Assembly (NCBI RefSeq): GCF_900113525.1
Contig: NZ_FOPP01000004.1
Span: 1-64,000 of the forward strand
DNA: 64,000 nt
Reading direction: 5' to 3'
From: Pedobacter insulae
Lineage (GTDB): Bacteria; Bacteroidota; Bacteroidia; Sphingobacteriales; Sphingobacteriaceae
Position numbers and translations under genes: made by a program. Numbering within the stretch: position 1 is the first letter of the stretch; each line of letters starts with the position of its first letter. Positions 53,651 to 62,452 of this stretch are shown piece by piece. The notes under the pieces were generated by a model. It did not search any database. It worked only from the letters and a program-made list of their open reading frames with translations, and was not told the DNA's origin.

Positions 53651-55414
53651 ATGAAAGATTTAACAAAATATAAGCAATCATTCCTAATCAATACAGTTGG
53701 TTTGGTATGCTTGGCAGCGATTTTGCTTTTTGCGAGTTCTTGCAACAAGGATTTTCCCAATACGCTAAGAGTCGACTATCCGGATGATACCACAAATGTG
53801 ACTTTAAAGGAGCGTAAAGTTCTCTATATTATATTGGACGGTGTTAGGGGTAATGCTTTAAAAACAGTAAATCCGCCAAACTTGGCGCAAATAGTAAGAA
53901 AATCTATTTATGCTTACGATGCGCTTTCAGATTTTGGAACCAATGCTATGACCAATGCTGGCGCGTGGACGAATGCAACCACCGGGGTAACAAGTGATAA
54001 ACATAAAGTGGTAAGTGAAGACTTTTCGGGTAGTCAGCTTGCAACTTACCCATCTCTTTTTACAAGATTGAAACAGGTAAAACCAAATTTGAGAACTGCT
54101 TCAATTGCTGCAAGCCAAGCGTTTAATGCTAACTTAGCACTAGATGCAGTTTCAAAAGTAAATTTTGAGAATGATGACGCTAAGGTTAAAGATGCCATCG
54201 TTGAGGAACTGAAAAAGCCAGAAGCTGCAGTGGTTATTGGTCAATTTCATAGTGCTGAAATTGCAGGAGCAGCAAATGGTTATACGGATAATACGACAGC
54301 TTATACCAATGCAATTCTTACGTTAGATACGTATATTGGGAATATTATGACTGCCTTGCAACAGCGACCAACTTTTGCAAAAGAAGATTGGATGGTCGTA
54401 ATTGCGTCTAATAAAGGGGGGAATGTTCCGGTTGATCCGGGCTCCGTTGGATTGGGTGCTTTCAGTGATCCGGTAAGAAACAACTTCATCGCATTCTATA
54501 ATCCTCGTTTTGTAAGTCAGATTACCCCAAAACCAGATATTAATTCATTACCATATTCTGGCTTTGCTCCAAGGTTTACAGGTACGTCATCTATATTTAC
54601 AAATGCAAAATTAAACAATAATACTTTAGGGAATTTTGGTAGTAACGGACAGTTTACTTTTGTTTGTAAAATCAAAAATGATGGCGCAGCTTCAAACTAC
54701 CCAGCTGTAGTTTCTAAGAGAGCTTCATTTAACATTGGCGTGCCAGGGTGGGTGTTGTTTTTAGAGAACGATGTGATTATGTTAAATATAGGTCAAGTAG
54801 GGTTCAGCAATAGACAAGTTAGTTTTGGAAAGATAAGAGATGGAATTTGGCATTCGCTAGCGTTTAAAATTTATAATGACGCTGGAAAAAGATGGGCAAC
54901 TGTATTTCTAGATGGAGTAAAAGGCTTAAGCCTTGACATTACTGATCGTGGAAACTTTGATACCACTGCACCATTTACCTTAGGGGGTAACTTTGCTGCA
55001 AATGAAGGTGGAACTATTAATGTATTGATAAAAGATATTGCCCTATTTAGTGCTGCGATCTCTGATGCTGATTTGGTCGCAAACATGAAAAAGGCAGTTA
55101 TATCTGCAGACTATCCAAACTATGCTTCTTTAGCTGGGTATTGGCCCGCTAATGAAGGAGGCGGTACCACCATTGCTGATGTTTCGGGCAAAGCACCAAG
55201 CTTCACTACAAGTGCCAATATTAATTGGACTTCCTTTTCAGACTCTTCACCGCATGTTTCACCACTTATTTCATCTGCAACTTTTGGGGTCGTCATCAAC
55301 AATGTTGACATTCCATACCAAATTTACCAGTGGATGGGAATAATTGTGCCAAACTCATGGGACTTAATGGGGAAAACTTGGAGACCAACTTATACAGATG
55401 TTCGTAATAACTAA
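53651..55414 (+). CDS. LamG protein with degenerate alkaline-phosphatase-like domain (DUF4983-like)
   Basis: 587 residues; lipobox ASSC followed by NKD. Residues about 50-300 follow the alkaline-phosphatase superfamily: LYIILDGVRGNAL with the first metal Asp, AGAWTNATTGV at the nucleophile, and VIASNKGGN where active members have DHG; the His is replaced by Lys. Residues about 320-500 are a LamG/concanavalin-like domain with NIGVPGWVLFLENDV and FLDGVKGLS, and the end is the repeated ...YWPANEGGGTTIADVSG region. The gene is preceded by an AAGGAG-like ribosome site. It is paralogous to the gene at 57377. Loss of ligands suggests binding rather than catalysis. Confidence 0.75.
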   Translation: MKDLTKYKQSFLINTVGLVCLAAILLFASSCNKDFPNTLRVDYPDDTTNVTLKERKVLYIILDGVRGNALKTVNPPNLAQIVRKSIYAYDALSDFGTNAMTNAGAWTNATTGVTSDKHKVVSEDFSGSQLATYPSLFTRLKQVKPNLRTASIAASQAFNANLALDAVSKVNFENDDAKVKDAIVEELKKPEAAVVIGQFHSAEIAGAANGYTDNTTAYTNAILTLDTYIGNIMTALQQRPTFAKEDWMVVIASNKGGNVPVDPGSVGLGAFSDPVRNNFIAFYNPRFVSQITPKPDINSLPYSGFAPRFTGTSSIFTNAKLNNNTLGNFGSNGQFTFVCKIKNDGAASNYPAVVSKRASFNIGVPGWVLFLENDVIMLNIGQVGFSNRQVSFGKIRDGIWHSLAFKIYNDAGKRWATVFLDGVKGLSLDITDRGNFDTTAPFTLGGNFAANEGGTINVLIKDIALFSAAISDADLVANMKKAVISADYPNYASLAGYWPANEGGGTTIADVSGKAPSFTTSANINWTSFSDSSPHVSPLISSATFGVVINNVDIPYQIYQWMGIIVPNSWDLMGKTWRPTYTDVRNN

Positions 55415-55433
55415 TTAAACAAGAATCAAGAAT

Positions 55434-57371
55434 ATGAAATCAACTAGATTTTTAAACTATATTGCTATCATACTATTAGCGAGTGGTTTTACAGCTTGTA
55501 AAAAATATGGCATAGCAGTTGAAGACGGTTATGATGATGCATCTGGAAATCAACAAAATATTACTGTTGATACCAATATGTTGAACATTGACCGTTCTGC
55601 CTATGCGAAAGCGCGTGTTTTCCCAGGGTTGGTAGATCAGTCGGAGCCTAGGGTGAAAGATCAGAAATTCACGCTAGATCTTAACTTTACACCGCAAACA
55701 ACCGAAAATCTGAGAATTTCGGTTGCCCCAAAGCCTCAGTTTAGTACTGGATACTACGCTGCACCTGGCGAATTAATTAAACTTGTTTTGCCTGAAGGTG
55801 TAAACGGGTTAAGCATACAAATAGGTGGGCATACCGATAATTTAACTGGCAAAGATCCATTGTTGCGTGATCCAATCATCATTCAAAGGAAACAATTGTA
55901 TCCAGGGGCTAATTATGTACGTAATATCTATGGTGGAACTATCTATATTAATGCGGCGTTTGCCATCCAGGCACCTGTTGAATTTACGATATCTGGCGCA
56001 TGCGTTTCACCCGATTTTATATTGGGTGTAGATACACATGAGGCTTGGAAAGCGAGGGTGCTGGCGTCTAAAGTACCTTGGTTAGAACTGCGCTCTAAAC
56101 GGGTCGTGTTTTTAGTGCCTCGTGATAAAATTGTTAGTCAATTTAATAATCCTGTGGAACCATTGGTTGATATGGCTGAACCATTAGCCCTGTGGAATAC
56201 GGTCTTTGAGGAAGATTTCAACGGTTGGATGGGTTTATCTGATAATGCCTCTGATGTAAGAGATCAAAGCCCACAAGGGCAATGGCGGGGAATACTAGAT
56301 ATTCAATTATCTGCTGGTTATGGACATGCTGGTTATCCTTTCGTGGGGTTAAATGACAGAGAATGGTTTGGTTCGTTTACGAGTGCCACTAGGTTGAAAA
56401 CAAGTATCGGCACCTGGGGCTCTTATCATGAATTTGGTCATAATGCACAACAAGGCAGTGTTTGGAGTTGGAGTACCCTGGGTGAAACCACTAACAATTT
56501 ATTTAGTTTTAAGGTAGCGCATAGGATTAATGCTAATTACAGTGACCTGCACCCAGCGGTAAAAAGCGGTTTCCCACAGGCCATCACCTATGCAAGTGGA
56601 ACAGGAACTAAAAACTTTGATGGCGACGCAGAAATTGATGATCCATTTAAACGAATGACACCGTTTGTGCAAATATTTGAACTGTATGGTTACGGTGCCA
56701 TGACGAAATTGTACACTGAAGCACGTCGTGCGGTACGTTTAGCCAATAATGATTTAGATAAGCACGATTTTGTATATGAGAAGTTATCTGAATATTGCAA
56801 TACCGATTTAATTCCATTCTTCGAAGCTTGGGGTATTTTGGTGAGTCCCCAGTCACAAGCAAAAATAGGTGCTAAATATCCATTGTTAAGTAAACAGATT
56901 TGGACCTATAACCCGTTGACCAAAACTGGAGGGACCGGAAATATTATACATACTACCAGCATGCTATCTGCAAGTTGTCCACCGCAAGAGGGCTCATTAG
57001 CTGCGATGGTTGATAATACTTTATCTACCTATTATCACTCAAAATATAGTAACATTGGCCCAACCGAGAGTTATCCATTTACTTTTGTTTTAAGCGCTGG
57101 GGCAAATATTCCAATTAAAGGGATGTATTTTAACGGACGTGCGGGTGGTAATCGCGCGGGTGACGCTAAAGAAATAGAAATATTTAGCAGTAGAGATAAC
57201 ATCAACTTTACCAGTATAGGAACAACTACTTTACCGAGTACCGCGAATAGAACTGAATATATTTTCCCTAATGGAAATGTTAGCGCTAAGTTTTTTAAAG
57301 TAGTTGTTAAAAATGGACATACCACTAACCCATACGTAGTTTTTGCCGAAATGAATTTAATTAAGCCTTAA
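55434..57371 (+). CDS. M60-family metallopeptidase lipoprotein (mucinase-like)
   Basis: 645 residues; lipobox FTAC followed by KKY. An N-terminal beta domain (about 60-200, with LRISVAPKPQFSTGYY and YGGTIYINAAF) leads to the peptidase domain with zinc site SYHEFGHNAQ (His332, Glu333, His336) and the downstream Glu351 in LGETTNNLFS, matching HExxH-x(8-28)-E of family M60. The C-terminus (about 520-645) is a discoidin-like carbohydrate-binding domain with VDNTLSTYYHSKYS and AKFFKVVVKNGH. M60 enzymes such as IMPa and SslE cleave O-glycosylated proteins, including mucins. It is the only enzyme in the cluster with a complete active site and so probably defines the cargo. Confidence 0.9.
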   Translation: MKSTRFLNYIAIILLASGFTACKKYGIAVEDGYDDASGNQQNITVDTNMLNIDRSAYAKARVFPGLVDQSEPRVKDQKFTLDLNFTPQTTENLRISVAPKPQFSTGYYAAPGELIKLVLPEGVNGLSIQIGGHTDNLTGKDPLLRDPIIIQRKQLYPGANYVRNIYGGTIYINAAFAIQAPVEFTISGACVSPDFILGVDTHEAWKARVLASKVPWLELRSKRVVFLVPRDKIVSQFNNPVEPLVDMAEPLALWNTVFEEDFNGWMGLSDNASDVRDQSPQGQWRGILDIQLSAGYGHAGYPFVGLNDREWFGSFTSATRLKTSIGTWGSYHEFGHNAQQGSVWSWSTLGETTNNLFSFKVAHRINANYSDLHPAVKSGFPQAITYASGTGTKNFDGDAEIDDPFKRMTPFVQIFELYGYGAMTKLYTEARRAVRLANNDLDKHDFVYEKLSEYCNTDLIPFFEAWGILVSPQSQAKIGAKYPLLSKQIWTYNPLTKTGGTGNIIHTTSMLSASCPPQEGSLAAMVDNTLSTYYHSKYSNIGPTESYPFTFVLSAGANIPIKGMYFNGRAGGNRAGDAKEIEIFSSRDNINFTSIGTTTLPSTANRTEYIFPNGNVSAKFFKVVVKNGHTTNPYVVFAEMNLIKP

Positions 57372-57376
57372 ATATT

Positions 57377-59032
57377 ATGAAAAAGATTATAAATCGCATT
57401 CTCCCATTGGCTTTATTAATGGGTATAGTTTATTCCAGCTGTACAAAATATGATAATCCGCCTCCTGTTTTTGAGGAATTTGAGCCCACTGTAACCACGC
57501 AAAGAAAGGTGCTCGTTATTAGTATTGATGGTTTAGCAGGTTCAGAGTTAAAAGCAATCGCACCCACCAATATCGAAGCCTTAAGAAAGACATCAAAATA
57601 TAGTTACGACGTTTTGAGGGGCCAGGTTGCCAATGATGTGGCAAGTTGGGCTACTATGATTACCGGTGTGAGTTATAGCAAGCATTTGATCAGGGAAAAT
57701 ACGTTTCAGCCTACACCGAAAGAGAATTCACATGATGCTCCTGCTGTTTTTAGAAATAGTTTTGACTATGTGCTGCAATATAAATCTGTAAAAACAGCGA
57801 TGGTAACCCCATGGGCAGAATTAAGGAATTATGTGAAAGTGGTAGATCGCGCACCTGTGGTAACAACCGATGTAGCGGTGAAAGATTCTGCGATAAATAT
57901 TATCAATACCATTACTCCTTTAGGCACCATGATCGTTAATTTTAGAGATGTGCAAGCTGCTGGTGCAAGCGGAGGCTTTTTAGCAACCAATGCTACTTAT
58001 AAAGCTGCTGTTGTTAAAGCAGACGAATATGTAGGTAATATAATTACTGCATTAAAGGCACGAAAAAATTATGTAAACGAAGATTGGCTGATAATGGTGA
58101 CAACTAATCATGGTGGAAGCAATGATGATCCAAAGCCAGGATTTTTAATTGCCTCGAATAAAAATCTAAAAGAAGAAGAAGTTAAGAAATCTGGTTTCAA
58201 TACGGTTAATTTTAAAACCGATGCGATTGTTGCGGCTGTTCCTGATGATCATGGACTTTATAGTTTTGGAACCGACAAAGATTTTTCGGTGCAAATGCAA
58301 ACCAAGTTTATGTCTGCTAACTACTATCCTCAATTTTTAGGTAAAAGTACCTCAAACTATACGGGATGGTTTTGGATGCAAGAAGGTAATCAATGGAATT
58401 TGGAATTTGGAGGTACCAATAATGGTGGCGGTGGTAAGCAACAATTGGGTATTGCTGCGGGCCTAGCGGATGGTTCATGGCATACTTTAACCATGACCGT
58501 TAAATATGTAAACTCTACTACAAGAACTGCATCAGCTTTTGTAGATGGAGTATTTAAAAGTTCTTACAATGTGAGTGCATCCAAAAATATCAATACCACC
58601 GAATTGCTGAAATTAGGTGTTGTTGGAGGAAATTCAGATTTCTATGCAGCTAATTTAAGCATATTCAACATTGCTTTGGAACCTGCTGTTGTAACTGCTA
58701 ATATCGCTTTAAAAGACATTACTAAACATCCAAACTATGCAAACTTAATAGGCTTTTGGCCTATAAATGAAGGCGGTGAAGGAGTAATTTCAAACAAAGC
58801 ACCTGTAGGTTATGATATGTATTTGTCAGGCCCTTTCTCTTGGCCATCTATGGGAACGAGCTTGCCGGCAGGAAACATTCCAGATCCGAATGCAGGCGGT
58901 AAATCTATTATCCTTACGCCTGCGGCGGTCTCAGCTACGATGCTGTATTGGATGAACATCAAGATTTTGCCGGTATTCGGTATTGATGGTAATCCTTTCT
59001 TAAACCAATTTGAGATAGAATTCTTAAAATAA
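57377..59032 (+). CDS. LamG protein with alkaline-phosphatase-like domain (DUF4983-like)
   Basis: 551 residues, paralogous to the product of 53651. Lipobox YSSC followed by TKY. The first half shows VLVISIDGLAGSELKAI with the metal Asp, ASWATMITGV at the nucleophile, IVNFRDVQAAGASGG where a D-x-x-GH ligand pair would be expected, and VTTNHGGSNDD where DHG is expected; His is kept but the Asp is Asn. The second half is a LamG domain (FSVQMQTKFMSANYY, GSWHTLTMTVKY, SAFVDGVFKSS) and a tail with FWPINEGGEGVIS. Weak hydrolase activity or a pure binding role are both possible. It is the last gene of the cluster, before a terminator. Confidence 0.75.
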   Translation: MKKIINRILPLALLMGIVYSSCTKYDNPPPVFEEFEPTVTTQRKVLVISIDGLAGSELKAIAPTNIEALRKTSKYSYDVLRGQVANDVASWATMITGVSYSKHLIRENTFQPTPKENSHDAPAVFRNSFDYVLQYKSVKTAMVTPWAELRNYVKVVDRAPVVTTDVAVKDSAINIINTITPLGTMIVNFRDVQAAGASGGFLATNATYKAAVVKADEYVGNIITALKARKNYVNEDWLIMVTTNHGGSNDDPKPGFLIASNKNLKEEEVKKSGFNTVNFKTDAIVAAVPDDHGLYSFGTDKDFSVQMQTKFMSANYYPQFLGKSTSNYTGWFWMQEGNQWNLEFGGTNNGGGGKQQLGIAAGLADGSWHTLTMTVKYVNSTTRTASAFVDGVFKSSYNVSASKNINTTELLKLGVVGGNSDFYAANLSIFNIALEPAVVTANIALKDITKHPNYANLIGFWPINEGGEGVISNKAPVGYDMYLSGPFSWPSMGTSLPAGNIPDPNAGGKSIILTPAAVSATMLYWMNIKILPVFGIDGNPFLNQFEIEFLK

Positions 59033-59055
59033 CAATAAAGCTGTTATGCAGCATC

Positions 59056-59096
59056 AAAATGCCCCCGAAAGCAGGAAGCTATCGAGGGCATTTTTT
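59056..59096 (+). terminator. terminator after the third cluster
   Basis: AAAATGCCC (59056-59064) pairs with GGGCATTTT (59086-59094), extended inward by CGA and TCG after one mismatch; T-rich tail to 59096. It lies 24 bases after the stop codon of the last LamG gene. Confidence 0.75.
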
Positions 59097-59128
59097 GTGA
59101 ACAACAAAATCAAACCTCCATAGCATTT

Positions 59129-59263
59129 GTTTATTGGCTATGGCATTTAACCGAGACCAACAGCCATCCCAAAGAGCAGAATGCACAATTGCGAGAAATT
59201 GCTTGGTCTCAGTCGCATATTGTACGTGCACCGCTGGCCCGGATTATGGGCCTAACCGCTAAT
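59129..59263 (+). pseudogene. fragment of a PAS-type sensor kinase gene
   Basis: One frame reads YWLWHLTETNSHPKEQN and then AQLREIAWSQSHIVRAPLAR, IMGL. This is the conserved helix that follows the PAS domain in Bacteroidota PAS sensor proteins (NxxLREIAWxQSHxVRAPLARxxGL). There is no start codon upstream, and the similarity stops at the 3' end of the DUF6266 gene, whose stop codon lies at 59252-59254. So this is a broken remnant, left after a deletion or insertion. Confidence 0.6.
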
Positions 59264-59890
59264 GTATCTCCCCAAATAAACATTATTCGCAATTCTTTTC
59301 CGGTCTAAAGAAGTTATGCTTACATATACGTCAATCGCTTTACCGATAAAATGCTCACTTAATTGGAGGGCACATTTTTTAGCTGCACGATTTACGCCAC
59401 CAATAAAGCCATCTGTTTCTTCCAGCTCGTGAGCATATGCAACAATAATCATTTGATCATCGAAACTTGTTTTTGGTACACTTTCAAAACTCCAGGTAAT
59501 ATGGAGGAAACCATCAGCCAATGTAACTGCAAGATCTTTAACCATCGGTAAAATACCCTTGCTGAAAATAAACTTACCAAAATCTACACTTAGATTGGGA
59601 GAAATGCCCAAAATACTTTCATGGTAATTTGCCGAGAATGCAGCACTAATTTCAGTTTGACTTTCTGCTTCATGCTTCATTCCAACCGTAATATAAGGGT
59701 GAAAGGGAACCAGAAATTTATTGATAAACCTCATTTTTTCCTGTGTGGCTATTTGCGCTGGAGTTCGCTTGCTTTTATTGCTCTTTGGTGGAGCGATTCT
59801 GAGGTATGAAATCGTTTTCCACGTTCCGCCAATAACAGGCCCTAATTTTCCTGATAAGGGTCCTAAAATTCCTTTTTTGATCTTTGCCAT
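59252..59890 (-). CDS. DUF6266 family protein
   Basis: 212 residues. The N-terminus MAKIKKGILGPLSGKLGPVI with GGTWKTISYLR is the hallmark of DUF6266, a Bacteroidota family of unknown function, often about 200 residues and lacking a signal peptide. The middle has NKSKRTPAQIATQEKMRF, another conserved block, and the rest is beta-rich (FLHITWSFESVP). The gene overlaps a sensor-kinase remnant at its 3' end, and a repeat-rich region lies upstream, which suggests a mobile or recently inserted gene. Confidence 0.85.
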   Translation of the reverse strand: MAKIKKGILGPLSGKLGPVIGGTWKTISYLRIAPPKSNKSKRTPAQIATQEKMRFINKFLVPFHPYITVGMKHEAESQTEISAAFSANYHESILGISPNLSVDFGKFIFSKGILPMVKDLAVTLADGFLHITWSFESVPKTSFDDQMIIVAYAHELEETDGFIGGVNRAAKKCALQLSEHFIGKAIDVYVSITSLDRKRIANNVYLGRYISG

Positions 59891-59939
59891 TTTGTTTATG
59901 TTTTGTTATTTGTTACTAATTCGTCGTCCGTTGCTCGTT

Positions 59940-60078
59940 CCAACTCAGCCCTTCATTGGCCTGCCAACTGCCTTTACTTAGACTTTAGGTCTAACAAAGT
60001 CTAACGCTAGTCTGACAAGACTCTAACAATGGCCTGAGTTGGACTAGCGATAAGCTAGGTTTATCCTAGCGTATAAAC
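59940..60078. repeat. hairpin-rich, 11-bp phased repeat region upstream of DUF6266
   Basis: Four tandem copies of a 10-11 base unit lie head to tail: TCTAACAAAG (59990-59999), TCTAACGCTAG (60000-60010), TCTGACAAGAC (60011-60021), TCTAACAATGG (60022-60032). Around them are inverted repeats: CCAACTCAG (59940-59948) with CTGAGTTGG (60034-60042), TAGAC-N5-GTCTA just before the array, and GCTAGG-N5-CCTAGC near 60053-60070. The rest of 59891-60227 shows no gene. Confidence 0.6.
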
Positions 60079-60227
60079 GGGTAAACTCAATAATTAAAAC
60101 AAGGATAGGAAAATGGATTATATACTGGCAGTCTCCTGGGTCTCGTAACATGAAGAGAACATTTAGCCCATTAGCTCCAAAGGGCGTTTTTTCGAAGAAA
60201 TTTTATTTGAAAATTTTCATTTTGCCA

Positions 60228-62318
60228 TTATCCAAACAAATCGCTCTCTCCAAGATGCTGCTTGATGAGCCTTAATATCTGCTCGCCATATTCAGCGGCT
60301 TTTCCCTCGCCCACACTTTTAACCTTGGCCAATGCGGTGAGTGATCTGGGAAGTTTAGCGGCGATTTCAGATAATGCTACGTCAGATATGAGGTGGTAGC
60401 CTAATAATTTCTTTTCTTCAGCGGTGTTTTTTCGCCAGTGGAGGAGTTGCGCATAAAGTGCTGGATTTTCTACCGTAGCGATTTTGCTTTGTTTTTTCTT
60501 CCAGCTATCGAGCGCCTTGTAATTAACGGCGCTGCTTTTAGCAGCGTGGATGATAGCTTGTACAGTTGGCAAATCGGCAAACAGTTTGAAGATTTCGATT
60601 TTTGTTGCTAATTGCTCAATTAGCAGGTTAAGCGTAGGGAAGTAATCGGCATGAAATGGAGTTCCTTCAACCAATTTATGCAGGTCTAAAATATGTTCGT
60701 GAAACGAAATGATAGGGGGTAGGAAATAGTCGGACGCCTTGTGTAACCGAGGCCTAATTGTTGCTAGTTTCAATTGCTGAGTAGTCACGAGTTCTTTTTG
60801 GCTAAAGCTTTTTGCGACGGCATTGATCTTCTTTTCGAGGAGTTCTGTTGAAGAGGTTAATTTTTGGATGATAAGTGCTTCGTCTGGAAGCAATGCTATC
60901 ACAACTGCTTTTAGTTGCTGATAAGTTTGATGGATAGATTCAAAATCAAAGCTTTCCAGTAAAACTTCTTTTTCCAGTGCCTCTGTTGCCTCTTTAAGTT
61001 TCTGTTGATCTGGAGTTTCCTGCTGTGCTTTTTTCATAAAAGATGAAACTGCCGGATCGGTGATGATGTTGTCTTTCTTAACCTCATGTTTTAGAATAAG
61101 GCCGTTCAAATTTCGGCAGCGGCTTAAGGCCACATAGGTTTGTCCATGGGCAAATGCTGCGCCAACATCAATAATGGCCTTGTCGAACGTAAGCCCTTGG
61201 CTCTTGTGTATGGTGATTGCCCAAGCTAACCGCAACGGGAATTGGGTAAACGAACCGGCACTGCTCTGCGTAACTTTTTGATCGGTTTCTGAGAGTGTAT
61301 ATTTGTTGTTTTCCCATATTTCCTTTCCTACTTCAAATGGAGTGCTGTCATCCAGAAAAGTAACATTGATTGTGTCGCCGCTTATGCTATCAACTTTAGC
61401 GGTTCTGCCGTTATAAAACTGCTTTTTACCAGAGGCGTCATTTTTGATAAACATTACCATGGCACCTGTTTTTAGTACGAGTTCTTCCTCAGTTGGAAAT
61501 GCTTCTTTTGGGAAGTCTCCGGTTACGGTAGCTTTGAAAGTATGTGTGTTTCCGGGTAGTTGCTGTAGTCGTTCTTCGTTGATTGTTTTAACAAGCGGAT
61601 TATGGGTGGTTAGGGTAACATAATGAGCAAGATTTTCGCTGCTGGGCAGAGCTTGGTAATTTGCATTTAACTTGGCTAAGAGCGCATCGCTCACAGCACC
61701 ACTACGGATTTCGTTTAAGATTTCTATAAAGACCGGATCATTCTGTCTATGAACCTTTTCCAATTCGAAAGTAATTAAGGAAGATCTCTTAAAGACAAGA
61801 CTGTCGAAAAAGTAAGGACCCTTATAAAACTTGCCTAAAAGATGCCAGTCGTTTTGGAAAACTGGCGGGAGTTGATAAAGGTCGCCGATCATCAATATCT
61901 GCACCCCGCCAAATGGTTGGTTTGTTCCTTTTACAAATCTGAGTACTCTATCGATGTAGTCTATTGTATCTGCCCTCACCATACTAATCTCATCGATAAT
62001 CAACAAATCCAAACATTTAATGAGTTTTGATTTCTCAGGTCCAAAGCTTTTACCATAGAATTCTGCAAATAGCGAATCGAAGGATAAAGGAGGTATGGGC
62101 CCAAAAGGGACTTGAAAAAAGGAATGTATAGTTGATCCACCTGCATTAATGGCTGCAACTGCTGTTGGGGCAACTACAGCCAAGTTCTTATGCGTATTAG
62201 ATCTGATATAGCGTAGGAAGGTTGTCTTTCCAGTTCCCGCTTTCCCAGTTAAAAAAATCGGACGATTAGTATTTTCGATAAAGTCGATAATGAGCTTGTG
62301 CAGCGAATCCAGGGTCAT
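60228..62318 (-). CDS. Pif1-like helicase with C-terminal HRDC domain
   Basis: About 696 residues. Walker A GKAGTGKTT lies at residues 25-33, Walker B in LLIIDEISMV near 100, later motifs include GDLYQLPPVF near 130 and AITIHKSQGLTFDKAI near 380, and VALSRCRNLNGL near 405, all of the Pif1/RecD-like superfamily 1B. The last 80 residues are an HRDC-type nucleic-acid-binding domain (LISDVALSEIAAKLPRSL, SVGEGKAAEYGEQIL). These proteins unwind G-quadruplex and recombination intermediates. The frame is open 25 codons further, but the ATG at 62318 gives the standard start just before the Walker A. Confidence 0.93.
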   Translation of the reverse strand: MTLDSLHKLIIDFIENTNRPIFLTGKAGTGKTTFLRYIRSNTHKNLAVVAPTAVAAINAGGSTIHSFFQVPFGPIPPLSFDSLFAEFYGKSFGPEKSKLIKCLDLLIIDEISMVRADTIDYIDRVLRFVKGTNQPFGGVQILMIGDLYQLPPVFQNDWHLLGKFYKGPYFFDSLVFKRSSLITFELEKVHRQNDPVFIEILNEIRSGAVSDALLAKLNANYQALPSSENLAHYVTLTTHNPLVKTINEERLQQLPGNTHTFKATVTGDFPKEAFPTEEELVLKTGAMVMFIKNDASGKKQFYNGRTAKVDSISGDTINVTFLDDSTPFEVGKEIWENNKYTLSETDQKVTQSSAGSFTQFPLRLAWAITIHKSQGLTFDKAIIDVGAAFAHGQTYVALSRCRNLNGLILKHEVKKDNIITDPAVSSFMKKAQQETPDQQKLKEATEALEKEVLLESFDFESIHQTYQQLKAVVIALLPDEALIIQKLTSSTELLEKKINAVAKSFSQKELVTTQQLKLATIRPRLHKASDYFLPPIISFHEHILDLHKLVEGTPFHADYFPTLNLLIEQLATKIEIFKLFADLPTVQAIIHAAKSSAVNYKALDSWKKKQSKIATVENPALYAQLLHWRKNTAEEKKLLGYHLISDVALSEIAAKLPRSLTALAKVKSVGEGKAAEYGEQILRLIKQHLGESDLFG

Positions 62319-62452
62319 GAAAAATAGGGGTATTGATTTGGAGTGACTAAGGTAAATGTTTGTTGGGTGTTGCGGAAAGGAATTTATCCACATAGAACTC
62401 GTGGTCTAACATCATTTTGACACAATTTTAAGCCTACCGTGTTTATACCTTA

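Noticed and set aside
59940..60078. CRISPR array
   Set aside because: The repeat units are only 10-11 bases, abut without spacers and vary; no cas gene is present.
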